Assembly: GCA_949878435.1 (NCBI GenBank)
Contig: CATLAK010000016.1
Location: 16,342 to 80,341, forward strand
Length of the DNA stretch: 64,000 nt
Source: an uncultured Lachnospiraceae bacterium
Lineage (GTDB): Bacteria > Bacillota > Clostridia > Lachnospirales > Lachnospiraceae
Reading direction: 5' to 3'
Both the position numbers and the translations under genes were made by a program. The notes beneath the pieces are model-generated. The model was not told the origin of the DNA. It searched no databases and saw only the letters and a program-made list of their open reading frames with translations. Shown here in pieces: positions 1-9,117 of this stretch (position 1 is the first letter of the stretch; each line of letters opens with the position of its first letter).

Positions 1-3000
1 AGGCATTGTATTTGTTGATGGATGTGTGGGAAGAGGATGACGGATATCAGTACATAAGGTTTTACCCCGGTGATGGAACGGAATCCAAATGGAAGTTTGA
101 GATAAAGCCAGATGGAAAGGGATCAGGCAAGCGGACAGATTCTCATATCCCATGCAGCGGAAGTACTGGAAATACTAATGATGTACAGAATTTTGAAAAT
201 CAAATTGTCAGCGCAAGTATGCCTTTTGTCAGCGGAGAAGATTATTTGCAGGTTCCGCTTTCTATCAAGACCTTAAATATAGGTTTTGACGCCAGCGGCT
301 CTCTTGATGATGACTGGCGCTATGAGAATGTCAGAATATGCAGAAAGCCTCTGGACAATCAGGAGCCTAAGCTCATAGGTGTTGCAGATATGGCTTCCGG
401 TACCTATAAGCCGGGCGATACCGTTACAATTGCCCTGATCTTTAATGAAATTGTGGACAAGACGAATAGCGGAACGGGGCTTAACAGCGTACAGGCATCC
501 ACTACATGGGGCAATTTCAAATATGCCGGAGGAGCGGACACCAATGTGCTGTATTTTACAGGGACAGTACCGGAAAATGCCACCGGGACTTTAGCTGTAA
601 ACAGCATCACCAATGCGGCAAATATCAAGGACATGTGCAACATTAACGGAACAGGGACGAGCGGCAGCGGGAGCACGGCGGTTAGTGTGGATACGAAAAA
701 GCCCTCTGTTGCCATCTCCAATACTTCATTGGCAAGCGGAACAGCAAAAGCAGCCATTACAGGAACCAATGTAGATAAGCTTGAATATGCCTGGGCGCAG
801 AGTGATGTAATGCCTGTAAGCGGATGGCTGACGGCTTCTAATGGTCAGCAGGTTACCACCAGGCAGACTTCCGGAGTATGGTATCTGCATGTGCGGGGAA
901 CTTATCATACCACAGGCGCCATGGCTCATACGAGCACATCCTTCAACTTTGGCAGCGGCGGCGCGGGAGTCTTGCCGGACCTTACACTTTCGGCGGATAA
1001 CAGCAGCTGGGCGCAGAGCAGGGCGATCAGTTTGACACGTACGCCTCAAAATGCAGCCGTGGCAGTGAAGACACCGTCCGGCGTGACCACAACACTAGCA
1101 TCCGGCGCAGCGAGCTATACAGCGACAGAAAACGGCAATTATACGTTCACATTGACTTCGGGCGGAGAAACGGTAGTGAAGAGTATTTTTGTCAGCAAAG
1201 TCGACAGAATAAGACCCGATGTTATATTGAGCGGTCCCCAGTCGAAAACGCAGAATGAAAATGTGATGTTGAATATCATTCCTTCCGATGAAGGCGGCGC
1301 CGGGATAAAGACGGTGACAGGTACATGGACGGTGACACGGGGAGGCGTATCTCAAAGCAGCGTCAATGCAGTTTTGACGAGACAAAGCGACGGTACCTAT
1401 ACGGCAAAGACACCTGGGCAGAATGGGTATGATTACACATATATACTTAATGTAGTGGTGACGGACAATGCCGGAAATACTACGACAAAGCGTTCTGATA
1501 CCTACACGGTGCTGCTGAAAGCGCCTACCATTACGGTGCAAAAATTATCTAGCAGTGAGAAGGGGGACGTTTATTCTTATACAGTCAATGCCAACGGGAA
1601 TACGATAAGAGAGATACAGCTGCCGGACGGTACGGTGGTAAATGCATTGAGCGGCAGATTTACGCTTACGTCTCCCGGAACTTACTATGTAACCGTAAGC
1701 GATGAAGCTGGTCATCTGGTGAGAAGCAGCGCTATGACGGTAGCGGAAAATGTGGACGGCGACGCGCCGGAAGTACGTTTGTTCCAGGCAGTGGAGAACT
1801 GGACGAATCAAACGGTGGAAATAAATATAAGTATTTATGAAGTGGGCGGCATCGCCTCCGCTGTGTGGGTAAATGAAGCCGGCGAGTCAGGCAATGTGGC
1901 ATATCAGAGGGAAACGTCTTCCGCTTATGAAGGAAGTTTTCCGGTGAACAAGAACGGCAAAATTACCGTAACGGTAACTGATACAAAGGGCAATGTGGGG
2001 ACAGCGTCCATAACGGTATCGAATATCGATAAGACCGAGCCCTTGGCAGAAATGAATCTTGAAGGGGCACCCAATGCTGCTACAGGATGGTATTTGACCA
2101 GCATTCCGGTGACCATCTCCTTTAGGGATGATACAAACCAGGAAGAGGGCGGCAGTCCCAGCGGTATTAAGTCGGTACAGTATGGCTGGACCGGGAGCAA
2201 AGATATCGTTCCGTCAACGCTCAAAGAATTGACGCAAAACGAGGTTGCTGCAGGCAGCAAGCGTATCACTGTAACGGAAAACGGCATTGGATATATTTAC
2301 TGTAAAGTGGTGGATAACGCAGGAAATGAAAGGGAAGTATTTTCTCAGGAGATCAAGAAGGATGCTACCGTGCGGAGCCTTACGATTACAGGACCGGAGC
2401 AGGGCGTTCCTGCGCAGGATGGATTGACCTTGCATGTCAAGTCTGCATCCTTTGGTCCCTCCGGCGGTTATATTACCGTGAGGAAGAGTACAGAATCATC
2501 AGAAACCACACTTTTAGACAATCCTGGGAGCGGAAGTCTGGAGACAGATTATAAGATTACAAGTGACGGGGTATATTATATCAGCTGCTATACCTATGCA
2601 AATGATCAGCCTGCCGTTTATACCAAATATATCCGTAAGGTGACGTTTAACAGCCAGGGCGGAAGCAGTGTGGATTCCCAGTTTGTATGGACCAGATTGG
2701 GAAGCGATTCCACAAGCACGCAGGTCCAGTGCAAAGTTGCAAGACCCGCAGATCCGGTTTTGACCGGTCATACCTTTAGGGGATGGTATACAGATAAAGA
2801 ATGCACGGAGGCTTTTGATTTTAATAAACAGGTGAAAGCGAACACCACGCTTTACGCGAAATGGACGGCAGACACTTATCAAATATCTTATCATCTGGAT
2901 GGATATACGCCGGAGGCAGAATATCGAAGCTATACCTATGGAAAGGGTTTGACGCTGCCGGAGCTTACAAGGGATGGCTATGTCTTTGACGGATGGTATA

Positions 3001-6000
3001 AGGACAGTGGATATAGCGGAGATAAGCAGACAGCGATCGGCAAGACACAGACAGGAAATCAGGTATTTTATGCCCGCTGGAAAGATGTAGGTGCGCCATC
3101 CATTGAAGCTGTTTTGTCTGACGGTGCAGATGAAAGCAGCTGGTACCGGGCGGAAAATAAACCGACGATAGAATTGCAATATTCTGACAATGAAGGGGTT
3201 TCCCAGCTTCTGGTCTCAGTGGACGGAAAGGACTTTGAGGTCCTGCATGGGCTTACTACGGGAAGCGCCACGCAAAATGTGACGAAAGGGTCTTACAGCA
3301 CTCTTTTGGAGGGAGAACATACCTATACCTTTAAGGCAATGGATGAAGCAGGAAACGGGAGCACCAGCAGCACCCTTACGGTTAAGCTGGACACCATAAA
3401 GCCGGTAGTAGGAGTAATTACCTATGATGAAAAGGCGGTCCATTTCCTTGACTGGATTATTGGAAAGGAAAGTCTGGTCATTTCGATTCCGGTAACAGAA
3501 GAGGGAAGTGGAACAAAGGAAATTACCTGTCAAGTCACGCCGAAAGGCGGGCAGCCGGAAAATAGAACCGTGCAGCTTAGCGGATCTGCGCCCGCGCAGA
3601 AAGCGGAACTTATTTTTGACGCCGACTGGCAGGGAACCATAACGAATATTACATGTGTGGATGCAGCAGATAATCAGGCAGACAGCAAGAGCGTTGGAAG
3701 TGAAAACGGCGGTATCATTGTAGAAAATAAAGCGCCGCAGATCCGTATCTGTGAAGCAGATATGACAGACCCTCTCCATCCGCAGGCGGGAGATGTATTG
3801 TCCGATGATTACTATGAGGAAGGGGATATGCCAATCCTTTATGCGGAAGTGACAGATGATGCTTTTTTGGGCGTAACAGCGGGCATCAAAAAAATCAATT
3901 ATGCAATAAACGGCGTGCCCTGTGCCGTGCAGGGAGAATTCGACAAAGCATTACAGGGAGAGTATAGCTTTACCATATCCCTGCAGGGACATGCAGGAGT
4001 TGTAGGGGTAACTGTGACCGCAGAAGATCATGCAGGAAATATTGGACGGGAAACCGTGATGGTAAAGGTGAAAGGACAGGAGAGAAAGCCGGAGGCAGTC
4101 ATCGATTATCCAAAGGACAAGCTCACCAATCTGGTGCCTGGATGGACTTATGAAGTGAAGGTCAAGGATGGCGGGACAAAGATCTGTGTGGCGGATGAAG
4201 CGGGAGAGATTGCATTTGAAGATGAGTGGATGGGTCATACGATTCTGCTGGTCAAAAAGGGAGACGGTCAGCATACCCAGGACAGCGATGCCCAGGAACT
4301 TGCCATACAGTCCCGCCCGGATGCCTTAAATCCTAATACCGATATCAAGGTGACGCCCGAGGTAGTAAAGGGCGCCGAGGATGCTGAAATCAAGATCACG
4401 ATTGCCGTAGACCATGGCGATATGGAATACAGCACAGACGGAGGGATAACCTGGACGCCTGTGCCGGAGGATAATATTATTTCCGATTTAGGACCCGGTG
4501 ATGTGCTCATCAGAGACAAGGCAGCAGAAGATAAGCCTCACGGTGAGGAGACCTGCGTAACGATTTCCAGCAGCGATGTAACGATTACGGCAGTTTTTGA
4601 CTTAAATGATAAAGGCGTGGCAGACAGACCTGTGCCCCAGACAGGCAGGCAATATTCCGATTTATTGACGAAGCCTTTAGATCCTGTCAGAGACGGTTAT
4701 GTGTTTGAAGGCTGGTATACGGAGGCAGCATGTCAGAATCAGTGGAATTTTGAGACAGATGTGGTAGGAAAGATAATCGACAAGGGCGATTATAAGGTAG
4801 ATGAAAGCAGCAGGAATGTCACCGTCACTCTTTATGCAAAATGGCGGGATATAAAACCGCCTGTACTCAGTGCAGCATTAGCAGACCAAAAGGATCCCGA
4901 CAAGTGGCATCAGGAATTGTCGATGGTTTTGACATATTATGATAACGTGGGTGTGTCGGAACTTTATGTAAAAGTGGATGACGAAGAGGAAACGCAGATA
5001 ACGGGACTTACGACGGGAGATGCAACTACCGCCGAGACAACGGGAAGATATGAACTGACATTAGAGGGAAGCCATGTCTACCTCTTTAAGGCAAAGGATG
5101 CGGCAGGCAATGTGACCTATACAAAAGCAATTACCGGAAAAGTCGATAAGACAAAGCCGGCGCTTGGGGAACTGTCCTACAACGAAGGGTATACCAATAT
5201 CTGGAATTGGATCATACAAAAAGAAAGCCTGATTATTTCGATTCCGATTACGGAAACGGGAAGCGGTGTGAAACAGGTGGATTATATTCTGACGCCGGAG
5301 GGCAAGACTGCCCAGACAAAGCAGGCAAAACTGATTACAGGACCGGGTGGAAACGGTGTGACGGCACAAATCGCAGTGGATGCGGATTTTAAGGGTAAAA
5401 TCACAGATATTGTGGCAATGGATTATGCGGGAAATGTTTCCGACTCAAAAGACGTCAATGCAGGAGGCAACGGCGTTTTGGTGGAGACGAATAAGCCGGT
5501 GATCACAATTTTAGCAGACTGTTATCCTACAGATAAGACGGCGGCAACCCAGCTCCAGGGTGTAGCGCTTTCTGATGCGTATTATGAAACGGCGCCGAAC
5601 CTGATTGTAAAGGTGCAGGATGACAACGGCTCCTTATCTTCAGGGCTGAAATCCGTTTCATGGAAAGTGAATAACGGAGGCGAACAGCAGGAAGAAGGGC
5701 AATTCGATGCCGCAATGAAAACAGAATATCAATTTACCATGGGCAACCTGGGCGGTCGTACAGGCGCGGTATCGGTAACCATATATGCCAAGGATCAGGC
5801 GGGGAATACAATAGAAAATATGGTGATCATCCGAATCAAAGGGCAGGAGGAAACGCCCGAGATTACCGTGGATTATCTTGATAACAAGCTGATCGGACTG
5901 ATACCCGGAGACACTTATATGATCAACGATGGAGCTGCCGGATTAACGCCTTATGAAGCGGATTCGGAAGGAAAGCTCATCCTTCAGGATACTTGGGCTG

Positions 6001-8093
6001 GAAAAGAACTTCTGATTATCAAGAAGGGAGACGGCGTCAATACGTCAGACAGTGAGGCACAGATCCTTCAGATTGCCGCCCGTCCCAAGGCGCCGGATCT
6101 TGCGCCTGACGGAAAAAAGGATGAAACCATTAAAGGAAAGAAGGACGGATCCCTGACACTTGCCACTGACGGGACGGAATACAGCACAGATGGAGGCAGG
6201 ACATGGAATAAGACAGAAGATAACCAAATCAGAAATCTTTCAGCCGGAGAAGTCAGAATCCGTGTTGCAGCTTCTGAAACCAGTCCTTGGGGAGAGGAAT
6301 GCATTATAACCATAGCAGGGGGAAAATCAATTTTTGTCGCTTTTGCTTCAAGGGGAGGCAGTGCGGTTCCTTCTGTAACAGGAAAGGCATATCATGATAC
6401 AGTTGCAAGACCGGCAGATCCTGTGAAGGACGGCTATGTATTCGGCGGCTGGTATAAAGAAACGGATTATCAAAATAAATGGAAGTTTGAAACAGAGCAG
6501 GGAGCAGATAAACTGGAGGATGACACCGTTCTTTATGCAAAATGGATATCCAAAGAGACGGCGCCTCGTCCGGGAATTGACACGAACAAAGAAGTGCTGA
6601 CGAATCTTACACCGGGCGCATCCTATCTGATACAGGGGAAACTTGTGACTGCCACTTCAGAGGGTACGATTCCGATTCTGAGTGAATATTTCGGAAAGGA
6701 AATCGAAGTGATAAAAGCCGGCGACGGAAGCAGCTCTGCAGACAGCGATCCTTATGCATTTTTGATTCCACAGCGTCCTTCGGCGCCTGCAGACATCATT
6801 TCAGTAGATGAAAGTGGGAAAGGTGCAAAAGACGGAAAGCTGACAGGTGTTGATGGTGCAATGGAATACCGGAAAGCTGGAAACGAGGAATGGATTCGTA
6901 TTGACACAGATACATTGACGGGGTTAGAGCCGGGTGATTATGAAGTGCGTTATGCGCCGGCAGATGGTTCCTTTGCCTCTCCAAGTGTGATTAAGACGAT
7001 TAAGGCGTACAGTGAGGAAGAAAAGCCGGAAGTTCCGGAGCCGCCTAAGGAAGAAAATAAGCCTGACAGCGGAGAACGCCCCGGAAATCAGGGCAGTACA
7101 AGTACCGGCGGGGGTGATTCTTCAGAATCCGACGCTTTGCCTGTTGCAAGTATAAAGCCGCAGACGGACAAGGAATCCGATATGCCGGAGGTTTTGCCGG
7201 GCAATCGCCTGACAGAAGACGACAGAAAAGAAGAAAGCAGAACCGGAACCGACAGAAGAGCGGATGTAGAGGATGCAAAGGAAATTGACGCAAAATCAGA
7301 AACCAGTCTTACAAAAGAGGACAGTATGGAATACAGCGGGGATGACCAGGCAGCAGGAGAAGCAAGTCAGGTGATTCCTTATGAGGAGGCGGCAGGAAAA
7401 CCGGTTACCGAATCGATTCAGGTGGCTTATGGAGAGGGAACCATCCATATCATGGTGGAATCCTTAGATGAAAATAAGCAAACCACAGGAAATGTGATTA
7501 CAGGCGTCATTTTGACCAGTTTTGAGAATGTGCTGGATGCTGCGCTCACAGAAGAGGAGAAGCAAAGAGCAGATGCAGGTGAGGATGTGATTGTGCGCCT
7601 GGTGGTAACAAAACTGGAAACACAGGTTCCCGAGAAGGACAGAAAAGAAATGGAAAATGCAATCAATCTTCTTGGCAGGGAATATGATGGCATCATGATG
7701 GGCGCTTACATCGATATTTCTGTGGAGAAAAAGATAGGTGCGAGCGAATGGCTAAGGTTGAAGGAGTTGAATGAAGAGCTTGAGATTGCTCTTGATATTC
7801 CTAAAGAGATCTTAAACGAACAAGCCGTTTACTGGGTAATGAGAAACCATGAAGGAATCTGTGAACTTTTAGAAGACCTTGACAAGGAAAATGAGACGAT
7901 TACGATTCGCACGAAATTGTTCTCTACGTATGCCATTCTTTATACTTTAGAGGAGCAAAGTGAGGCAGCCGGATATATGTGGTATTGGCTGATCCTGCTG
8001 ATTTTGCTGGCATGCGCAGCCGGGGGAATCTTCTTTATCATTTTGAAACGCCAAAAGGATGAGGAGGAGGACGGGGATCTTAAGAAGTCATAA
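1..8093 (+). CDS. Giant Ig-like/InlB-repeat surface protein, 5' end outside window
   Basis: The reading frame is open to the left edge, so the N-terminus and any signal peptide lie outside the window; the TTG start in the ORF track is only the first start-like codon. About 2695 residues are visible. They hold many bacterial Ig-like segments with recurring DKTKP/AGN motifs. InlB B-type repeats follow (GHTFRGWYTD...LYAKW, GYVFDGWYKD, GYVFEGWYTE, GYVFGGWYKE). A large unit of about 590 residues is repeated (compare SWYRAENKPTIELQYSDN with KWHQELSMVLTYYDN). A charged E/K/D-rich linker leads to one C-terminal membrane helix (WYWLILLILLACAAGGIFFIIL) and a short acidic cytoplasmic tail. There is no LPxTG motif, so anchoring is probably by the helix. 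The likely role is surface adhesion or matrix binding, inferred from the repeat family only. Confidence 0.8.
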   Translation, partial: ALYLLMDVWEEDDGYQYIRFYPGDGTESKWKFEIKPDGKGSGKRTDSHIPCSGSTGNTNDVQNFENQIVSASMPFVSGEDYLQVPLSIKTLNIGFDASGSLDDDWRYENVRICRKPLDNQEPKLIGVADMASGTYKPGDTVTIALIFNEIVDKTNSGTGLNSVQASTTWGNFKYAGGADTNVLYFTGTVPENATGTLAVNSITNAANIKDMCNINGTGTSGSGSTAVSVDTKKPSVAISNTSLASGTAKAAITGTNVDKLEYAWAQSDVMPVSGWLTASNGQQVTTRQTSGVWYLHVRGTYHTTGAMAHTSTSFNFGSGGAGVLPDLTLSADNSSWAQSRAISLTRTPQNAAVAVKTPSGVTTTLASGAASYTATENGNYTFTLTSGGETVVKSIFVSKVDRIRPDVILSGPQSKTQNENVMLNIIPSDEGGAGIKTVTGTWTVTRGGVSQSSVNAVLTRQSDGTYTAKTPGQNGYDYTYILNVVVTDNAGNTTTKRSDTYTVLLKAPTITVQKLSSSEKGDVYSYTVNANGNTIREIQLPDGTVVNALSGRFTLTSPGTYYVTVSDEAGHLVRSSAMTVAENVDGDAPEVRLFQAVENWTNQTVEINISIYEVGGIASAVWVNEAGESGNVAYQRETSSAYEGSFPVNKNGKITVTVTDTKGNVGTASITVSNIDKTEPLAEMNLEGAPNAATGWYLTSIPVTISFRDDTNQEEGGSPSGIKSVQYGWTGSKDIVPSTLKELTQNEVAAGSKRITVTENGIGYIYCKVVDNAGNEREVFSQEIKKDATVRSLTITGPEQGVPAQDGLTLHVKSASFGPSGGYITVRKSTESSETTLLDNPGSGSLETDYKITSDGVYYISCYTYANDQPAVYTKYIRKVTFNSQGGSSVDSQFVWTRLGSDSTSTQVQCKVARPADPVLTGHTFRGWYTDKECTEAFDFNKQVKANTTLYAKWTADTYQISYHLDGYTPEAEYRSYTYGKGLTLPELTRDGYVFDGWYKDSGYSGDKQTAIGKTQTGNQVFYARWKDVGAPSIEAVLSDGADESSWYRAENKPTIELQYSDNEGVSQLLVSVDGKDFEVLHGLTTGSATQNVTKGSYSTLLEGEHTYTFKAMDEAGNGSTSSTLTVKLDTIKPVVGVITYDEKAVHFLDWIIGKESLVISIPVTEEGSGTKEITCQVTPKGGQPENRTVQLSGSAPAQKAELIFDADWQGTITNITCVDAADNQADSKSVGSENGGIIVENKAPQIRICEADMTDPLHPQAGDVLSDDYYEEGDMPILYAEVTDDAFLGVTAGIKKINYAINGVPCAVQGEFDKALQGEYSFTISLQGHAGVVGVTVTAEDHAGNIGRETVMVKVKGQERKPEAVIDYPKDKLTNLVPGWTYEVKVKDGGTKICVADEAGEIAFEDEWMGHTILLVKKGDGQHTQDSDAQELAIQSRPDALNPNTDIKVTPEVVKGAEDAEIKITIAVDHGDMEYSTDGGITWTPVPEDNIISDLGPGDVLIRDKAAEDKPHGEETCVTISSSDVTITAVFDLNDKGVADRPVPQTGRQYSDLLTKPLDPVRDGYVFEGWYTEAACQNQWNFETDVVGKIIDKGDYKVDESSRNVTVTLYAKWRDIKPPVLSAALADQKDPDKWHQELSMVLTYYDNVGVSELYVKVDDEEETQITGLTTGDATTAETTGRYELTLEGSHVYLFKAKDAAGNVTYTKAITGKVDKTKPALGELSYNEGYTNIWNWIIQKESLIISIPITETGSGVKQVDYILTPEGKTAQTKQAKLITGPGGNGVTAQIAVDADFKGKITDIVAMDYAGNVSDSKDVNAGGNGVLVETNKPVITILADCYPTDKTAATQLQGVALSDAYYETAPNLIVKVQDDNGSLSSGLKSVSWKVNNGGEQQEEGQFDAAMKTEYQFTMGNLGGRTGAVSVTIYAKDQAGNTIENMVIIRIKGQEETPEITVDYLDNKLIGLIPGDTYMINDGAAGLTPYEADSEGKLILQDTWAGKELLIIKKGDGVNTSDSEAQILQIAARPKAPDLAPDGKKDETIKGKKDGSLTLATDGTEYSTDGGRTWNKTEDNQIRNLSAGEVRIRVAASETSPWGEECIITIAGGKSIFVAFASRGGSAVPSVTGKAYHDTVARPADPVKDGYVFGGWYKETDYQNKWKFETEQGADKLEDDTVLYAKWISKETAPRPGIDTNKEVLTNLTPGASYLIQGKLVTATSEGTIPILSEYFGKEIEVIKAGDGSSSADSDPYAFLIPQRPSAPADIISVDESGKGAKDGKLTGVDGAMEYRKAGNEEWIRIDTDTLTGLEPGDYEVRYAPADGSFASPSVIKTIKAYSEEEKPEVPEPPKEENKPDSGERPGNQGSTSTGGGDSSESDALPVASIKPQTDKESDMPEVLPGNRLTEDDRKEESRTGTDRRADVEDAKEIDAKSETSLTKEDSMEYSGDDQAAGEASQVIPYEEAAGKPVTESIQVAYGEGTIHIMVESLDENKQTTGNVITGVILTSFENVLDAALTEEEKQRADAGEDVIVRLVVTKLETQVPEKDRKEMENAINLLGREYDGIMMGAYIDISVEKKIGASEWLRLKELNEELEIALDIPKEILNEQAVYWVMRNHEGICELLEDLDKENETITIRTKLFSTYAILYTLEEQSEAAGYMWYWLILLILLACAAGGIFFIILKRQKDEEEDGDLKKS

Positions 8094-8834
8094 GCCCTCG
8101 TTCCTTTCCGCCAGCCCCGCATGAATTTGTGCAAATGTATAATCAAGCCATGCCTGCTCAATCTGAGCATATTCCCGGACGCGGACCGGAAGGGATATGT
8201 CTCCGGTGAGCAGGCATATTTTATTTTCAAATTTCATAACGTGATCCATGTTTACAAGGATGCCCTTATTGATGAGCAGAAAACGGCTATCAGAGATTAG
8301 CGGCTTGATAAATTCGGAAAAAGAAGAATAAGGGGAAAGAGTGGTCCCGTAGCTGTCGGTGATGTCGGTATTGTGCCCGTTTGCCACCACACAGACAATA
8401 TCGGAATATAAAAGCCGGATGGTCTGCCGGCTGCAGCTGAACTTAAAGACCCGGGAGGTCTGGGGAAGAAACTGCAGTGCATCGTTTAAAACATGAAAAA
8501 CGCGTTCTTCAGTCGCAGGCTTCTGGATATATTCAAAGGCATGGCAGGAAAATGCTTCATGTAAAAACTCATTGCTGGAGGTAAGAAAAATAATTATACA
8601 GCTTTGATCTGTTTCGCGGATGCTTAATGCTGTTTCGATGCCGTTTTTATCTGCCATAAAAATATCCATAAAGATAATAGAATATTTATATTTTTCAAAA
8701 TTTTCAAGAAAAGAGCTGCCGCTATTGAAGCAGTCGATGGATAAAGGCAGCTTATTCTGCTTTTCAAAACTGCGGAGCAGATCTACTAGATGCCGGGTAT
8801 CTGTTTCGTTATCTTCAACTAAAGCAATGTTCAT
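8088..8834 (-). CDS. LytTR-family response regulator (orphan)
   Basis: The 248-residue protein has a receiver domain (NIALVEDNE start, IIFMDIFM around the phosphoacceptor Asp, QKPA late motif) followed by a LytTR DNA-binding domain (about residues 140-240, including FLLINKGILVNMDHV). I chose the start at 8834 over the track's 8936 because it begins MNIALVEDN and follows a GAGGAG ribosome site. No histidine kinase is adjacent. It ends 6 bp inside the stop region of the convergent surface-protein gene. On the other side it diverges from the NRPS operon across about 280 bp holding two direct repeats, which makes it a candidate regulator of that operon. That regulatory link is inferred. Confidence 0.88.
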   Translation of the reverse strand: MNIALVEDNETDTRHLVDLLRSFEKQNKLPLSIDCFNSGSSFLENFEKYKYSIIFMDIFMADKNGIETALSIRETDQSCIIIFLTSSNEFLHEAFSCHAFEYIQKPATEERVFHVLNDALQFLPQTSRVFKFSCSRQTIRLLYSDIVCVVANGHNTDITDSYGTTLSPYSSFSEFIKPLISDSRFLLINKGILVNMDHVMKFENKICLLTGDISLPVRVREYAQIEQAWLDYTFAQIHAGLAERNEGL

Positions 8835-9009
8835 AGTTCTCCTCATCTTTGCGCATATCAAGTTTGCGGATGCAGCGCAGACATCGTATCTGTTGTTTTT
8901 GGCATAAAGCGTCTGGCGAAGCCTGTAAGCAGTCAATTGGCTCGCTGCTTGCGGGAATAAAATAAATATAGCATAAAGAATTGGGATTCTCTAGCTTTAG
9001 GAAATGATG

Positions 9010-9041
9010 TTCGTGCTGTTTAATGTCACTTGGTGCTGTTT
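9010..9041 (+). promoter_or_regulatory. Candidate LytTR binding site: two 12-bp direct repeats
   Basis: TTCGTGCTGTTT (9010-9021) and TTGGTGCTGTTT (9030-9041) differ at one position and are spaced 20 bp start to start, close to two helical turns. They end 3 bp before the proposed -35 of the NRPS operon. Paired direct repeats about two turns apart are the usual architecture for LytTR activators, and a LytTR gene starts divergently next door. The exact consensus was not tested. Confidence 0.55.
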
Positions 9042-9044
9042 TCA

Positions 9045-9073
9045 TTGTTTGCAATAAACCGCATTGTTATAAT
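9045..9073 (+). promoter_or_regulatory. Candidate promoter of the MATE-NRPS operon
   Basis: A -35 TTGTTT (9045-9050), a 17-bp spacer and a perfect -10 TATAAT (9068-9073) lie 45 bp upstream of the first gene. The weak -35 abutting direct repeats suits an activator-dependent promoter. The rest of the 283-bp gap (8835-9117) shows no gene. Confidence 0.6.
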
Positions 9074-9117
9074 TAATAAATATGTTCTTTTTTAAGGCGA
9101 ATTGTGGGGAGGAAATA

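Noticed and set aside
404-7696. Many minus-strand ORFs across the giant repeat protein
   Set aside because: They are shadows of a repetitive coding frame with no ribosome sites or recognisable domains.
8620-9054. Small ORFs over the LytTR gene and its upstream gap
   Set aside because: They overlap the regulator antisense or extend its frame upstream without a start signal. The gap is better explained as a promoter region.
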